Shown here one piece after another: positions 12,601 through 23,614 of a stretch of DNA of 64,000 bases (positions are counted from its first letter, which is position 1; each line of letters begins with the position of its first letter). The position numbers and the translations under genes are program-made. Under the pieces are notes generated by a model. The model saw only the letters and a program-made list of their open reading frames with translations. It ran no database searches and was not told where the DNA came from. The DNA is from Lantana camara (taxonomy: Eukaryota > Streptophyta > Magnoliopsida > Lamiales > Verbenaceae), in NCBI GenBank assembly GCA_037501455.1, contig CM074856.1:18311001-18375000 (forward strand). Reading direction: 5' to 3'.

Positions 12601-14327
12601 CCCGCTCAGTACCATGCCCAATGATCTCATTTGTATGAATGTCCTGTAGCAAACAAAACCGAGGGTATGTCAAAACCACACAGTTCAATTCACTCGTCAC
12701 ATGACTTAGAGACAATAGTTTGCAAGATAGGGATGGAACATAAAGGCAGTTCTTCAGTTTCAGTTTTGGTGATATAGCAATCGTCCCTTCCCCCTTAACT
12801 TCCACTACATCCCCATTAGCAGTTTGAATATGAGATATTTCCCAAGTAGTGGGTTTGAGAATATCAGAAGGATTAAATGCCATTTTATATGCTGCCCCAC
12901 AATCAAATATCCATTGTGATAATTTTTTGGGGTCATTATGTGAAGTATACAAAGTACGGGGACCATTTTGTAGTTTACCAAAACAAGGGGGCTATTCTGT
13001 AGTTTATCAAAATATAGGGGTTGATTTGTAAATGAGGGAAAATATGGGGTGTTATAATCAAAAGAGCTAGGGTTTGAGTCTTTTGACCCAAACCCTTTAC
13101 CTATTTCCCCCGTCTGTGTTGCTGCTCCTCCAGCGGCAGCTGCAATATTGGCCCTATGCCCACCTACCTTCGACCCCGCTGGTCCTATGGCCATCATCCC
13201 CGACGTCTCGGTGTTGGACGACGCCTGCAGCGGCATCATGGTTTCCCCCTGTTTTAGCCGCCCAGCCGTGATTCTCTCTGACGGCGGCGTTGGCAAGTCG
13301 TTGTGCTCCTTTTGCTGATGTTTCAGGCCCTTCTTCTTTCTGGTTACCCTCCCACCAGTTGGGGTATCCGATTATTTCGAAGCATCCCTCTTTAGTATGC
13401 TTCTTCTTCCCACAGTAAGAACATTCGAGTTTTGATTTGTCTTCTCGAGGTGGATTTCGTCGGCAGGCACCGTGGTGTGCTTGCTTCCCTCTGATTTTAT
13501 CCGGCAGCCTCTTCCACTTTTCACAGCCAACCCTGCCACTATGGCCGATGATGACGAGTCTCCTTCGCCATCGGTTGCCATCTTTAAAATCTGAAGATGA
13601 GCAGCCTTCCGGTGGATAGTGGCATAGGCAGATTCCATTGAGGGTTTTGATTTGAGTTTCAGCAAATCTCGCCTAATCGGGTTATATATGTGATCAATTC
13701 TGGTGAGAAATTGATAAACCTTTGTTCTTGTATGATTCGATTGAAGATTGTGATATCCTCTGGGCACTTCATCGGGTTTGGCTACCTTCGGTCTATTGCC
13801 ATCCAAATGCCTTCAAGATTATTCCAGAAATCTTCCAAACTCTCGAGGCCCTGTTTCTGAGAGTTTGCTTTTCTATGTAGGTCGAACAATTGGAGGGGGT
13901 CCGAGCCGCTACTGTAGGTTGTGGCAAGGCCGTCCCAACGTGCCTTCATATTCGGGTATTGTAAAACATTATTTATCAGATTTGCTTCCATGTTTTGTAT
14001 GATCCATGTGAAAACATTCTGATCGGTTTGTTCCCACTGGTTGTATTTTGGATCTATGGTGCTGGTGGAATTCCGGTGAGGTGTGAGCGATAATCCCATC
14101 CTCCGATAGCCTTTTGCATTAATCGGGCCCATACTGGGTAATTGTCGTTGTTTAATTTGATGCCTATGAACATATTTTGTGTTGGTTGATGCCACAAATC
14201 TGCCCTTTAAAGGGTTAATTCTGTGTTTGGTTTTGGTTCTGTAGGAGTGGTCATATTTGGTCGGTGTCAAGAGGTTCGGGAAAGGTTTAGGACGATGATG
14301 TTGAGACTGAGTCCCAAGGATGTTCAA
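9681..14327 (-). pseudogene. Copia gag-pol polyprotein, inactivated
   Basis: Order on the minus strand: gag (14327-13370) with a CCHC knuckle just before GCFEIIGYPNWWEG; protease with WIFDCGAA (about 12905); integrase core with RSDNG and NGVAERKNRT (about 12150-12010); reverse transcriptase with RYKARLVAKGYTQ (about 11020) and the catalytic box YVDGM (about 10625) in place of YVDDM; RNase H with DADWAGNLNDRRSTSG and CDNKAAISISYNPVQHDRTK, ending DPIT and TAA at 9681-9683. Frame changes break it near 13790, 13290, 12530, 11870, 11060, 10660 and 9940. In a live element this polyprotein copies and integrates the element; here the catalytic substitution and the many breaks rule that out. Confidence 0.9.
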
Positions 14328-14340
14328 CGTTCTGATGCCA

Positions 14341-14463
14341 TGTTAAGGCATAAAGAGAGGAAAAAGGTTTATTTATTCTAATCATCCCTACAAGTCAGAG
14401 ATTGTAGGATCTGTTATTAAAGAAAACACCAATCTCTCCTGAACTATGGAATATTTCCTAACA
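14341..14463 (-). repeat. 5' LTR of Copia copy 1
   Basis: 123 bp, plus-strand TGTTAAGGCATAAAGAGAGG to TATTTCCTAACA. It is the shorter of the pair. Confidence 0.85.
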
Positions 14464-14803
14464 ATCTCTTTTTTGATATATGCTAATCAAGATCGTCATT
14501 GTATTCTCAAAATTATTTTGGAAGGTGACAATTCTAATGTGATCAATTTTCTAAAAAATAGCGAGAAGGATTTGTTTAGCATTGCCAATTTGATCGTTGA
14601 TGTTCATGTCATTTGCTCCTTCTCCTTGGAGGAGTGTCGATTCTCTTCTATTTATCGTGGTACTAACGACATAGCCCATAAATTAGCTAGGACTGGAGTT
14701 TCAACCTGCATTGATTCTTCTAATTTTCCAATTTTTGTGTCGAACTTGATTTCGTTTGAGTAGTGTAGCACTTCGGGGGGTTGTTCTTAAAAAAAAAAAA
14801 AAA
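14464..14803 (+). pseudogene. LINE 3' fragment: RNase H-like domain and poly(A)
   Basis: The plus-strand frame ending at TAG 14761-14763 contains EGDNSNVINFLKNSE and YRGTNDIAHKLAR. These match the plant RNase H-like domain at the C-terminus of many L1-type ORF2 proteins (the second Asp region and the NxxAHxLAR tail). About 30 bp after the stop an A-run (14789-14801) looks like a retroposed poly(A) tail. The fragment starts at the right edge of the Copia LTR, so only about 100 codons remain. Either the LINE was 5'-truncated here or the Copia insertion cut it. Confidence 0.6.
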
Positions 14804-15126
14804 TCAATTAAAAAAATATTAAACATAAAGTAGTAACACGATTATTTGTGTCAAAACACCTTCCACGTAAGATATAAATTGATGGAATTAGATATGAATT
14901 TGATTTTTCTTACTCTCTCATCATTCAATCACTATAAATATAATATACGCACACTTCATTTTTTATTTTTTATACAAAAAATGCTCACACTTCCATTATA
15001 CTAATTTGATTGATCTTATCTTCGTAAGTGATATGATATTGAAGAAGTTTATAGAGAGGTCGATTAATAAAATGAATTTAAATTTTATGACTTTTAAATT
15101 ATATTAATTCTCATGTAAAAACTTCA
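14804..15126. other. AT-rich spacer
   Basis: No gene, repeat or signal recognised. Confidence 0.35.
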
Positions 15127-15381
15127 GTGTTTTTGGTACATTTCATTTTTCGACAATAGAATAGGATCATATCTTCAATTCAAATAATTTCATTTTTTTA
15201 CTCAAAATCAATTTTTTCTATCTGGAATTTACACGTGATGAACTAGGTATTCACCACGTGTAAAATCGGGTCGAGTTTTCTGACGGGAAAAATCGTGTTC
15301 CCGTAAAAAAGTGCACTAAATTGCATATTTTTTAAAATACGATCCTATTTGTTGTAGAAAAATGAAATTTACCAAAAACGC
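15127..15381. repeat. Small MITE-like inverted-repeat element
   Basis: GTGTTTTTGGTAC with ATTTCATTTTTC and ATAGGATC (15127-15170) is mirrored by GATCCTAT, GAAAAATGAAAT and ACCAAAAACGC (15338-15381). A second inverted pair, TTTACACGTG and CACGTGTAAA (15230-15264), lies near the centre. The overall foldback is about 255 bp with no coding sequence. I could not define a target duplication. Confidence 0.5.
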
Positions 15382-15739
15382 TAAATTGGTCGAGTTTGTA
15401 TACCAAATTTGCAATTTCTCAATTTTCAAAATATATACGAGGTATTAATTTTTACTTATAAAGTATGAAAATTATATTATGAAGTATTAATATAAAAAAA
15501 GAAGTATGAAGTTAATATGCATGTGCGGTATTATGTTAACAAATGGCTTATGTGTCTCTTTTCCTTTTTTTCTTTTTTTTTTTTCCCTCTATGAAGGGTG
15601 ATTGAGTATTTTTGCCAAAAAAGGGTGGAAACAAAAATTCATTTCTTTAAATAGAGAGTCACCACTGAAAGCTTTAATATTAGGGAGGTAAATAAAATAT
15701 GTAGTGGAGAATTGTTACTTATTATTAGTACTCCGTACA
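15382..15739. other. AT-rich spacer
   Basis: No gene seen. A T-rich tract lies at 15560-15586. Confidence 0.35.
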
Positions 15740-15934
15740 TGATGTGGCCAATCCCGAATCGCCACGTGGCACATTTCCAACAGGTCGAAGGTCCACTTCT
15801 CTCGACCCTGAGGTTGTGTTAAACACCCCTCAGATCCTGAGCCTTATGGAAGAAGGCAGGAGTATGATTTTCCAGGACTGAGGCTATGAGCCTCGACCCT
15901 TGACCATTTAAGGGAGGTCGATGTCGAGGACCGT
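15740..15934 (+). repeat. Left part of an LTR split by the CACTA element
   Basis: Starts TGATGTGGCCAATCCCGAAT, with GCCACGTGGC soon after, a style close to the other Gypsy LTRs in this window. The sequence is GC-richer than its surroundings. It stops at the CACTA terminus and appears to resume at 25591, where the promoter half of an LTR is found. Confidence 0.5.
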
Positions 15935-16560
15935 TGCTACAACAAAAAGTAGTTTCAACGACCATCTTTTATGGTGGTTAAAAGTAAAAATATGGTCACT
16001 AAAAGCAATAGCCATCAAAATTAGGTTGGTCACAAGTGGTCACAACAGGGTACTTACTAAAAGTACTCAGTGACCGGTTACAAATCTGGATGCTAAAAAT
16101 ACAATTTTAGCAACCATCCAACGTTGGTTATTGAAAGTAGAATAATTAGCAACCAAATTGTTTACTCGCTAATGTAAAATTCATGGTCACTGTAACCTTA
16201 GAATCGTTGCTATAGTTTTATATACAGTAATCCTTTTTTTTTCGTTGGTAAAAGAAAATCTGATAGCAACCACGACATTGGTTGCAATTTTGATTTTCTG
16301 GTTGCAACAATAATTGTGTATATTATGTATCAGCCACCATATTGTGACGACAAAATCTGGTTGGTAAAATGCACTTTCAGCAACCAAAAAGTTTGTTACA
16401 ATAGATTTAATTTTGTCACAAACTATATTATAGTATTTACAATTTAGCAGCCAAAAGCTAATTGTTGGTCGTTAATAAACACGCATTAGCCATCAAATAA
16501 TGGCTGCAAAAATAATTTGAATGGTTTCTAAAGCAAACTTATTAATAACTAAATATTGAT
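15935..16560. repeat. Left subterminal repeat array of CACTA 1
   Basis: Multiple copies in both orientations of GCAACCA/TGGTTGC, GGTCACTA and TTAGCAACCA-type words. In this family such arrays bind the TNPA-type protein and bring the ends together. No gene is present; the open frame at 16187-16387 is accidental. Confidence 0.7.
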
Positions 16561-17967
16561 TGGTATTATAATCATGGGAACAATCAAATAAACCTGCCAA
16601 AAATTAATAATTTTTTTTTTCCTTTTATATTATAATGCCCAAAATTTCAAATCTCACAAAGTTAGTACCGTACAATCAAGTTTCAGCATCTTTTCTAGCA
16701 CACTCATCCCAACATTCTACAAAAATCAATTCAGAGCAAATATTCCAATCTAATATTCTACCCAACACCAAACAACACAGTTCTGATCCTCACTAAATAT
16801 TCCAACTAAATAAATTTAACACAAACACTTTCAAAATATATACAATGCATCCAACCCCAAAAACTTTATAATATCAGTGAAGGGGTACACACAAACAAAA
16901 AATTAAATCATCAAATTTACTACCATGAACAATGCTAATTTTGTCTCCATCTTGTCCCCAATTACCACCCAAATTTGATTCCTGCTCAAGAGAGGGTCTC
17001 TATACACGCACGTACCACTTTTTGAACCTTACCTACAAAAACAGTACATCTAATCAAAATAAGATCCTTTTTAATAAGTTTTGTAACCTGAAACAATTTT
17101 ACATGTTAGGCTATAATCAAAATCAATTACAACAATAAAACATGAACATAAGAAAAAATATGTCCTACAACATCCATTCTTCACTATTTCACCGTTGTGA
17201 TGCCCATAGAATCATTGAAATTAATATCCCAAGAAAAATACAACTGAGAAAGTTGCCAACAAAAATCATCCAATTTTTTCTCCCTATCTCGCAAGATAGA
17301 TTTTGTTTGAATATATTTCTTATTCCAACTTTCATACACATCAAAATTTAAATTTCTGTAAGACAAATAAAGTGTTCACAATCCAAAAGCTCTAAATTGT
17401 TCTAAATGCTCTTTGGATATTCTTTTCAAATCATTGTCTCAATCAACTAATATCATACAAAATATTACTAACTATTATTGTAAACATGTAATAAAAAACT
17501 AAAATTGCAGGAAAAAGAGAACACAACCAACCAACATACAATAATTTCCAAAATATTAAAACTGACCAAAAAAATTTTGTACCTTAGATGATCATAACCA
17601 AAATCCAACAAAAAAGTAACATTTGCATTTCCATCAACTAATCAAATGCACCTTTGATGCCTTCATCCATCTCATCTTTGAAAACCTACAAAATAAATAA
17701 GTGTTGCACAAAAAGTGGTACTTTTCATCAACCTATCATTCCAATATACATGAGAAAGCATCAATAACATGTAACAATATCCAAAATTATAAAGGAATTC
17801 ATACATACCTGATTAGTATAAATATACGCATATAAAGATGAACCTGCGAAAAGATTATATTATTGTAAATTTCATTAAACTCAACAAAGTGATAAAACAA
17901 AAAACTAAAAGTTTATAAGTGATACTTTTGTAAAAATAAATAAGTCAATCATACCTACATTTACACA
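16561..17967. other. Non-coding interior of CACTA 1, downstream of the transposase gene
   Basis: A/T-rich sequence with no supported gene. It lies 3' of the minus-strand transposase, so it may hold 3' UTR or untranslated exons. Open frames at 16932-17366 are short and without family resemblance. Confidence 0.4.
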
Positions 17968-20900
17968 CTAATCCAAGTCACTATCATCATAAGCTTGAGG
18001 TGCAGCTTCATCCTGACTACTCCAATATTCATCAAGTGTCCCATCTTCGTCTTCTTCTTCTTCTTCTTCTTCTTCTTCTTCTTCATCATCATCTTTATTA
18101 TTGTCAACACGTGGGTGAATAATTTTTTCAGGTATTTCAATCTCTAATGGTGCTTCATCATTTCGTACAACTGATAGAACCTCTTGCACACTATCTAAAA
18201 CTTCAATATCAATAAATTTTTTTTGTTGATATGCATCATTGCCACCAAGTTCATTTTCATCAACAAACTGAAGAAGCGATGGGTCAATTAGATGTCGATG
18301 TTGAGCACTTCGTACCACTTTCCAATCTCCACCTAATTTGGTATCACTAACGTAGAATATTTGGGTTACTTGATTAGCTAAGACATAAGGCTCGCTCTCA
18401 TACCACAATCTACTTATATTTATACTAGTAAAATCACTACTTATCTTTTCTGGTTTATGCTTATCCAAGTCGAACCATCTACATCTAAATAACACTGAGC
18501 AAAAACCACCAACATAATTCAACTCAACTACATCTTCTAAAACTCCATAAAATTTGATCATTTTTCCCTTATGTATAGATTTTGTGCTCACTCCACTATT
18601 TTGTATTCTCGTCGGCTATCTCTTTTGTTTGTTAGATATTTAACTCATTCTACTATGCATCCACTGCAATTACTAATACGATAATCAGGACCTGATGCAA
18701 GAGCAAGAAGTTCATCTGTAGCTTCTGAGGAATTTATATGTCGAAGCTCTTTCATCTAAATTTAATATAATAATCGAGTTAGTATATCTTATAATTCAGA
18801 AAATATTTTTTAATCAAAAAACTCTTAAATAGATTGGGAATCTTACTCGATTCGCAAACCACGATGCAAACTCTTTCTTGTGTTTTGTCCTCCAATCAGT
18901 AGCATTTTCTCGCTGGAGCACTTCTTCATGCTCTCTGCTTAAAAGTAAAATTATAGTTCAATGTTACATAATTAAATATTATGCTATATTTATAGTTTAA
19001 ATATTATACTATAATAATAAATTAAATTATTGTTACCTCAAATACGGCTCTAGCTCCACACAATTATTCAATACGAACCAATGCAATTCACTATATTGTT
19101 GAGAAGTCATTTGGAAAAAAATTGTTTCTCCAAAAGTTCGAATTTTACTCTTAAAGACAGATAGTGTTGCATTTGAATGTTCCTCGCCATCATAATTTCT
19201 TTCTTCTCTGTCGTATTTTGTCTCAATTCCATGAAGATACAAAGAACAAAAGGTTAAACATTCTTTCACAATGTAAGCCTCCGCAATTCTTGACCAAAAA
19301 AAAAAATGTAAGCCTTCGCAATTGAACCTTCAGGATGAGCTCTATTTCGAACCATCCCTTTTAAACTACCGAGATACCTATATTTAGATTAGGATAAACA
19401 TAAGAAGAAAAAGTTCTATCAAAAAGTTACTTTTAAATACACACACACACACATACACACACATATATATATATATATCTATAGGATACATCCACCTATA
19501 ATGAACAGGACCCCCGAGCTTCGCTTCATGTGCCAAATGAACTGCTAGATGAATCATCACATCAAAGAAAACAGGTGGAAAGATCATCTCTAACTTGCAT
19601 AATATGATAGGAATCTTTTTTTCCAAATTTTCAAGGACATCCAATTTAAGTTTTCTAGAACACAATTGCCTGAAAAAGCCTGCCAACTCAGTTATGGCAT
19701 CAAGGACATCCTTATGTAAGTATCCACGCATTCCTACCGGAAGCAAATGTTGTAATAGAACATGACAATCATGACTTTTCAATCCCGTGATCTTGCCGTC
19801 TTTGATATTCACACATCTAGAGATATTTACAGCATATCCATCCGGGAATTTTACTGTCTTCAAGAATTCATAAAACCCTCTCTTTTGCTTTTGGGATAAA
19901 GTATAAAGTGCACGAGGCTTCAAGATTTTAACTCTCCCTTCTTTGTTTGTTTTGACACCTTCTTCTGCACGTTTCAAGTGCAACTCATTTCTTATACCCA
20001 TATCCTCTAAATCCAAACGAGTTTTTTCTGTGTCTTTCGATTTACCCTCAATGTCTAGTATTGTGCCCATCAAATTATCACATATATTCTTTTCAATATG
20101 CATTACGTCGAGATTATGTCACAATTTGAGTTTCGACCAATATGACAACTCAAAAAATATACTCTTTTTATTCCAACTTTTGAGAAGAATACTTTCTCTT
20201 TTTATCTCTAGAATGCTTCCCAAGTATAACATTTTCTACTTCTTTCAATTGGGATAGAACTTGGTCATTAGACAATTCAACAGGTCTGGGCCTTAATTCT
20301 GTCTCACCATCAAATTTCAGACTTTTCCTGTATGGATGATATCGTGGCAAATACCTTCTATGACCAATATAACAAATCTTACTTCTCAATCTTCGATACG
20401 GAGTATTTGAACTACATCTTGGACAAGCACAATATCCCTTTGTTTGATGTCCGGATACATCACCATATGCAGGTAAATCATTTACTGTCCATAAAACTGC
20501 TGCATGTAATCGAAAACATTCACCAGTTTTCGCATCACGTGTCCTCACTCCTGACTCCCATAATTCTTTAAGGTTGTCTAATAACGGCCTTAGATAAACA
20601 TCAATATCTTTTCCAGGCGATCGAGGACCGGGAATTAGAAGTGACATCATCAAATAAGGTTCTTTCATGCACTGCATTGTATACCATTAAAACCACTGGC
20701 CATATACTATAAGAATTATTCATGGTACCGAAAGGGTTAAATCCATCGGTAGCCAACCCAAGTCGTATGTTACGAGGATCTTCAGCAAACCAGGGGTATT
20801 GTTTGTCGAAATCTTTCCAAACTTCAGAATCTACATGATGGATCATTGTACCAACCTCTTCAACTTTGCCACTGCTATGCCACCTCATATCCGAGGCCGT

Positions 20901-21349
20901 TTTCCTTGACATATACAGTCGTTGTAGTCTTGGTTTTAATGGAAAATGACGCAATACTTTGTGAGGAATTAACTTTCCTTTGCCATCATTTACCTTCCAT
21001 CTAGACTCTTTGTACACTGGACAACTATCTAAACTTTCATGCTCTTTCCAAAATAAAATGCAATCATTTTTACATGCATGAATAATCTCGTAACCTAACC
21101 CAATGCCTTTTAATAATTTCCTCGATTCATAAAATGAAGGAGGAATAACATTACCATCCGGCAAATATTCCTTGACAAATTAACAATCATGTCATAACAT
21201 TTGTTAGTCATTTTGTTCAAAACCTTTATGTGAAGCAACTTGTCAAGGAATGATAGCAGTGATTTAGAACAACCAGGATGGAACTTGATGTAAGGCCTGA
21301 GAGGCTTCACAGTTAGTTCAGTAGCTTTTAAATTAATTAGGAAAACCAT
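17968..21349 (-). pseudogene. TNPD-type CACTA transposase (Transposase_21, DUF4218, DUF4216), broken
   Basis: The minus strand reads: a short N-terminal piece (21349-21110); Transposase_21 with RNIRLGLATDGFNPFGTM (about 20730) and LIPGPRSPGKDIDVYLRPL (about 20640); HIEKNICDNLMGTIL (about 20095); a DUF4218 block with KLGGPVHYRWMYP (about 19500); a small exon at 19269-19033; and the DUF4216 block with YGVLEDVVELNY (about 18555). The protein ends in a Glu/Asp-rich tail (TTC repeats, 18047-18083) and TAG at 17968-17970. A one-base frame change near 20670, another near 21160 and a stop near 18640 disable it. The usual N-terminal Transpos_assoc domain is not visible. The enzyme would cut the CACTA ends. 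The gene starts about 190 bp from the divergent TNPA-type gene. Confidence 0.85.
19437..19480. repeat. (CA)n(TA)n microsatellite at a transposase splice junction
   Basis: About 44 bp of CA then TA repeats. On the minus strand it follows directly after the codons for RWMYP, where the exon should end, so it replaces or abuts the expected GT donor. Confidence 0.8.
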
Positions 21350-21540
21350 TACCTTTTCTGTATAGTCGTGGAGTTCTTGTTTTGGTTTTTGTTTAGGCTA
21401 AATATCAAAGTAGAAGTGCAATTATTTAATATCCTGCAAAAATTCTAAGGAAGCATGTAATTGCTTATTTGAAGCTTATATTTTCTGTTTTTATATCACA
21501 GATTTTGAGCTTAATAAATTTAGTACATACCGTTTCAATT
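21350..21540. promoter_or_regulatory. Presumed divergent promoter between the two CACTA genes
   Basis: About 190 bp lies between the 5' end of the minus-strand TNPD-type gene and the first ATG of the plus-strand TNPA-type gene (21541). It is T/A-rich with no strong TATA consensus I would commit to. Shared promoter function is inferred from the head-to-head layout only. Confidence 0.3.
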
Positions 21541-23614
21541 ATGAGTGTCAATTCTAAAAGTAAAATGGAGTTGTCAAGCGCAATGGCAGCAGTGAACAAC
21601 ACGAGCGATTTGAAACGCAAGTTGGCCTTCTCTAAAGTTTTGGTTGCCACAGAAGTTGCAAATCATTCACCTCGAAGATTTGGTAGTAATAATTTGATCT
21701 ATGTATATATATATTTTTTATTACACTATAATTTTGCATTTAGTTAAATTGATGGCTCGACTTATGAATGTTGTAGCAACAAATAAAAACAAGAGGGTGA
21801 CTCTTCCTGGGACAAAAAACTTGAGCAACTCAAATGCCTCAAGTTCTTTTGTCGAGCAAACAACTAATGCTAGAGATGGAGGTAACAAATCTTCCAACTT
21901 CATTAACATTTTGACTTTCCATATTATCTGAGCTAATTTATTTTATTTTATTTTTTCATAGCGCTAGGAGCACCGAGAGAAAAACCACAGGTCTAAAATT
22001 TGCCAAATACTTTGGTTGAGGATATCACAACTTCGGACAATAGGGGTAATATTGCTAGAAAATTTTATTTTTCAATCATTGTTATTTTCATATATATTAA
22101 CATATTATATTCTGTATAGAAGCAACTGATGAGTTGGTGGATGAAATCTCCGGAAGTATTAGTGGTAATTATCACTTTATATATATATTTTTTTTCTTTT
22201 CAAATTTCATATTTATATGTTCTTTGTGATTACAGTTTTAACTGTTCACATTGTTTTTAAGGATTGACAAATGAAACGCGAACTCGTGATCTTACTAGAG
22301 GATTAAATACACAAAAGTACACTCGTAAATGTGGAGAGAAGCCCAAAATTATCATTCCGGAGGGAATCAACAAACCAGTGGGGGTGCATAGCTCAAAATA
22401 TGCCACTCAAATTGGGGTATTGATCAGACTAGAAGCACCAATGCAAGTTGAAGGTTGGAAAAATATTTCAGATGATAAAAAGCAAGATCTCTTTAGAAAG
22501 CTAACAGTAAGTATTGCTTTCTTAATTATACTTTTTAGATTTTTTTTTACCTTATAATATAATGGTGCATATAATTTCTAAAATATATTTAATTTTTTAT
22601 TAAAAGAATAAACCGAGTTACGAAGTAGAGAAACCCCACATTGTCCACTGCATTTGGAAATCCTTCGCCAAACAATACTCCACCTTTCGATCGAATGCCC
22701 ATAAGTACTATCAAAAAGTTAAAGCAAGAGGTGGTATCTCACTAGCTAAGCTAAGTATTTATGAAAAGCTTGCCAATCATGGCGATGATTGGCTTTGGTT
22801 GTGTGACTTTTGGGAGACAGAGAAATTCAAGGTATGCATTATTAACTTTATGTTCTTAGTAGTTATTATATAATATAAATGAAATTATTTATTGAAGAAA
22901 GCAAGTTGTCATGAAAATTTTCATTTCTTGATATTTTATAGAAAGTTTCAGAGGCACAATCAAATAATAGGGCAAAGCTAAAGCACATACATAAACTAGG
23001 GACTAAATCTCGGGCGGCACATCAGTATTAGAAGGTTGGTTAACATTTTTTTAGATGAAAATATACAAAATAATTGTGAATTAATCTTTTCAATTATTAT
23101 TGAACAGAACCTAGACGACATCGATATGTATTAGCTAGAATACTACAATGCCAAAACTGGATGGGCTGATGAAGAAGTCGAAACTAATAATGTAAGTTCT
23201 TTTCATTATGTTACATTAATTTTTTTTTTAAATTTATTGATGAGATAATTATTTGTCATATTTGAAGAACAGGTCCAAATGAAAGAATTACGAGAGAATG
23301 AACGAGCTTTGCCAGATGATGCTACTCGTATGAGTTCAGAGCAAATTTATATCTGCATTCTTGGAGAAAATTCCTCATATGCAAAATACAAGGGTCTTCG
23401 TTCTAAAAAATCAAAATATGATGTTGCTTCAACTTCTAAAGCATCTGCAAGTCGAGCTAGATTAGAGGATGAGCAAACAACTACACAACTTGAGTTAGAG
23501 AGTACAAAAGCCGAGTTAGCTCTTCAAAAGACTACTGTTGAAGCTGTCTTGAAATGCTTTGAGAAAATGACTGGAAAAGGCATTTCTGATATTATTAATG
23601 CATGTGATTGGTAA
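21541..23614 (+). pseudogene. TNPA-type (Transposase_24, Ptta/En/Spm) gene of CACTA 1, nine exons, three nonsense codons
   Basis: Exons joined by GT-AG introns with matching phases: 21541-21682, 21744-21881, 21962-22045, 22120-22164, 22262-22506, 22607-22831, 22942-23034, 23108-23191, 23273-23614. The product would be about 430 residues. It has a Ser/Asn-rich N-terminus, the Transposase_24-like region (WKSFAKQYSTFRSNAHKYYQ, then WLWLCDFW, then a KVSE..NNRAKLKHIH segment) and a C-terminal Glu/Lys/Gln coiled coil (exon 9). In-frame stops stand at 21994 (TAA), 23029 (TAG) and 23132 (TAG); all splice sites are intact. The family is thought to bind the subterminal repeats. The gene lies head to head with the TNPD-type gene. 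Start choice: the first ATG in the frame of exon 1. Confidence 0.75.

Larger units (their letters stand above)
9492..14463 (-). mobile_element. Copia LTR retrotransposon, complete but defective (copy 1)
   Basis: A minus-strand Ty1/Copia element bounded by short LTRs (9492-9659 and 14341-14463), flanked by ACCTC (9487-9491) and ATCTC (14464-14468), a 5-bp duplication with one mismatch. On the minus strand the primer-binding site TGGCATCAGAAC follows the 5' LTR directly (14329-14340). It resembles the initiator-tRNA-Met site TGGTATCAGAGC. A G-rich polypurine tract (plus-strand C run 9660-9676) precedes the 3' LTR. The internal region reads gag, protease, integrase, reverse transcriptase, RNase H in Copia order. 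The second Copia at the window's right edge belongs to the same family. Confidence 0.9.

Noticed and set aside
18047..18083. Poly-Glu tract as a separate small acidic protein
   Set aside because: It is in frame with the DUF4216 part of the transposase and forms its acidic tail.
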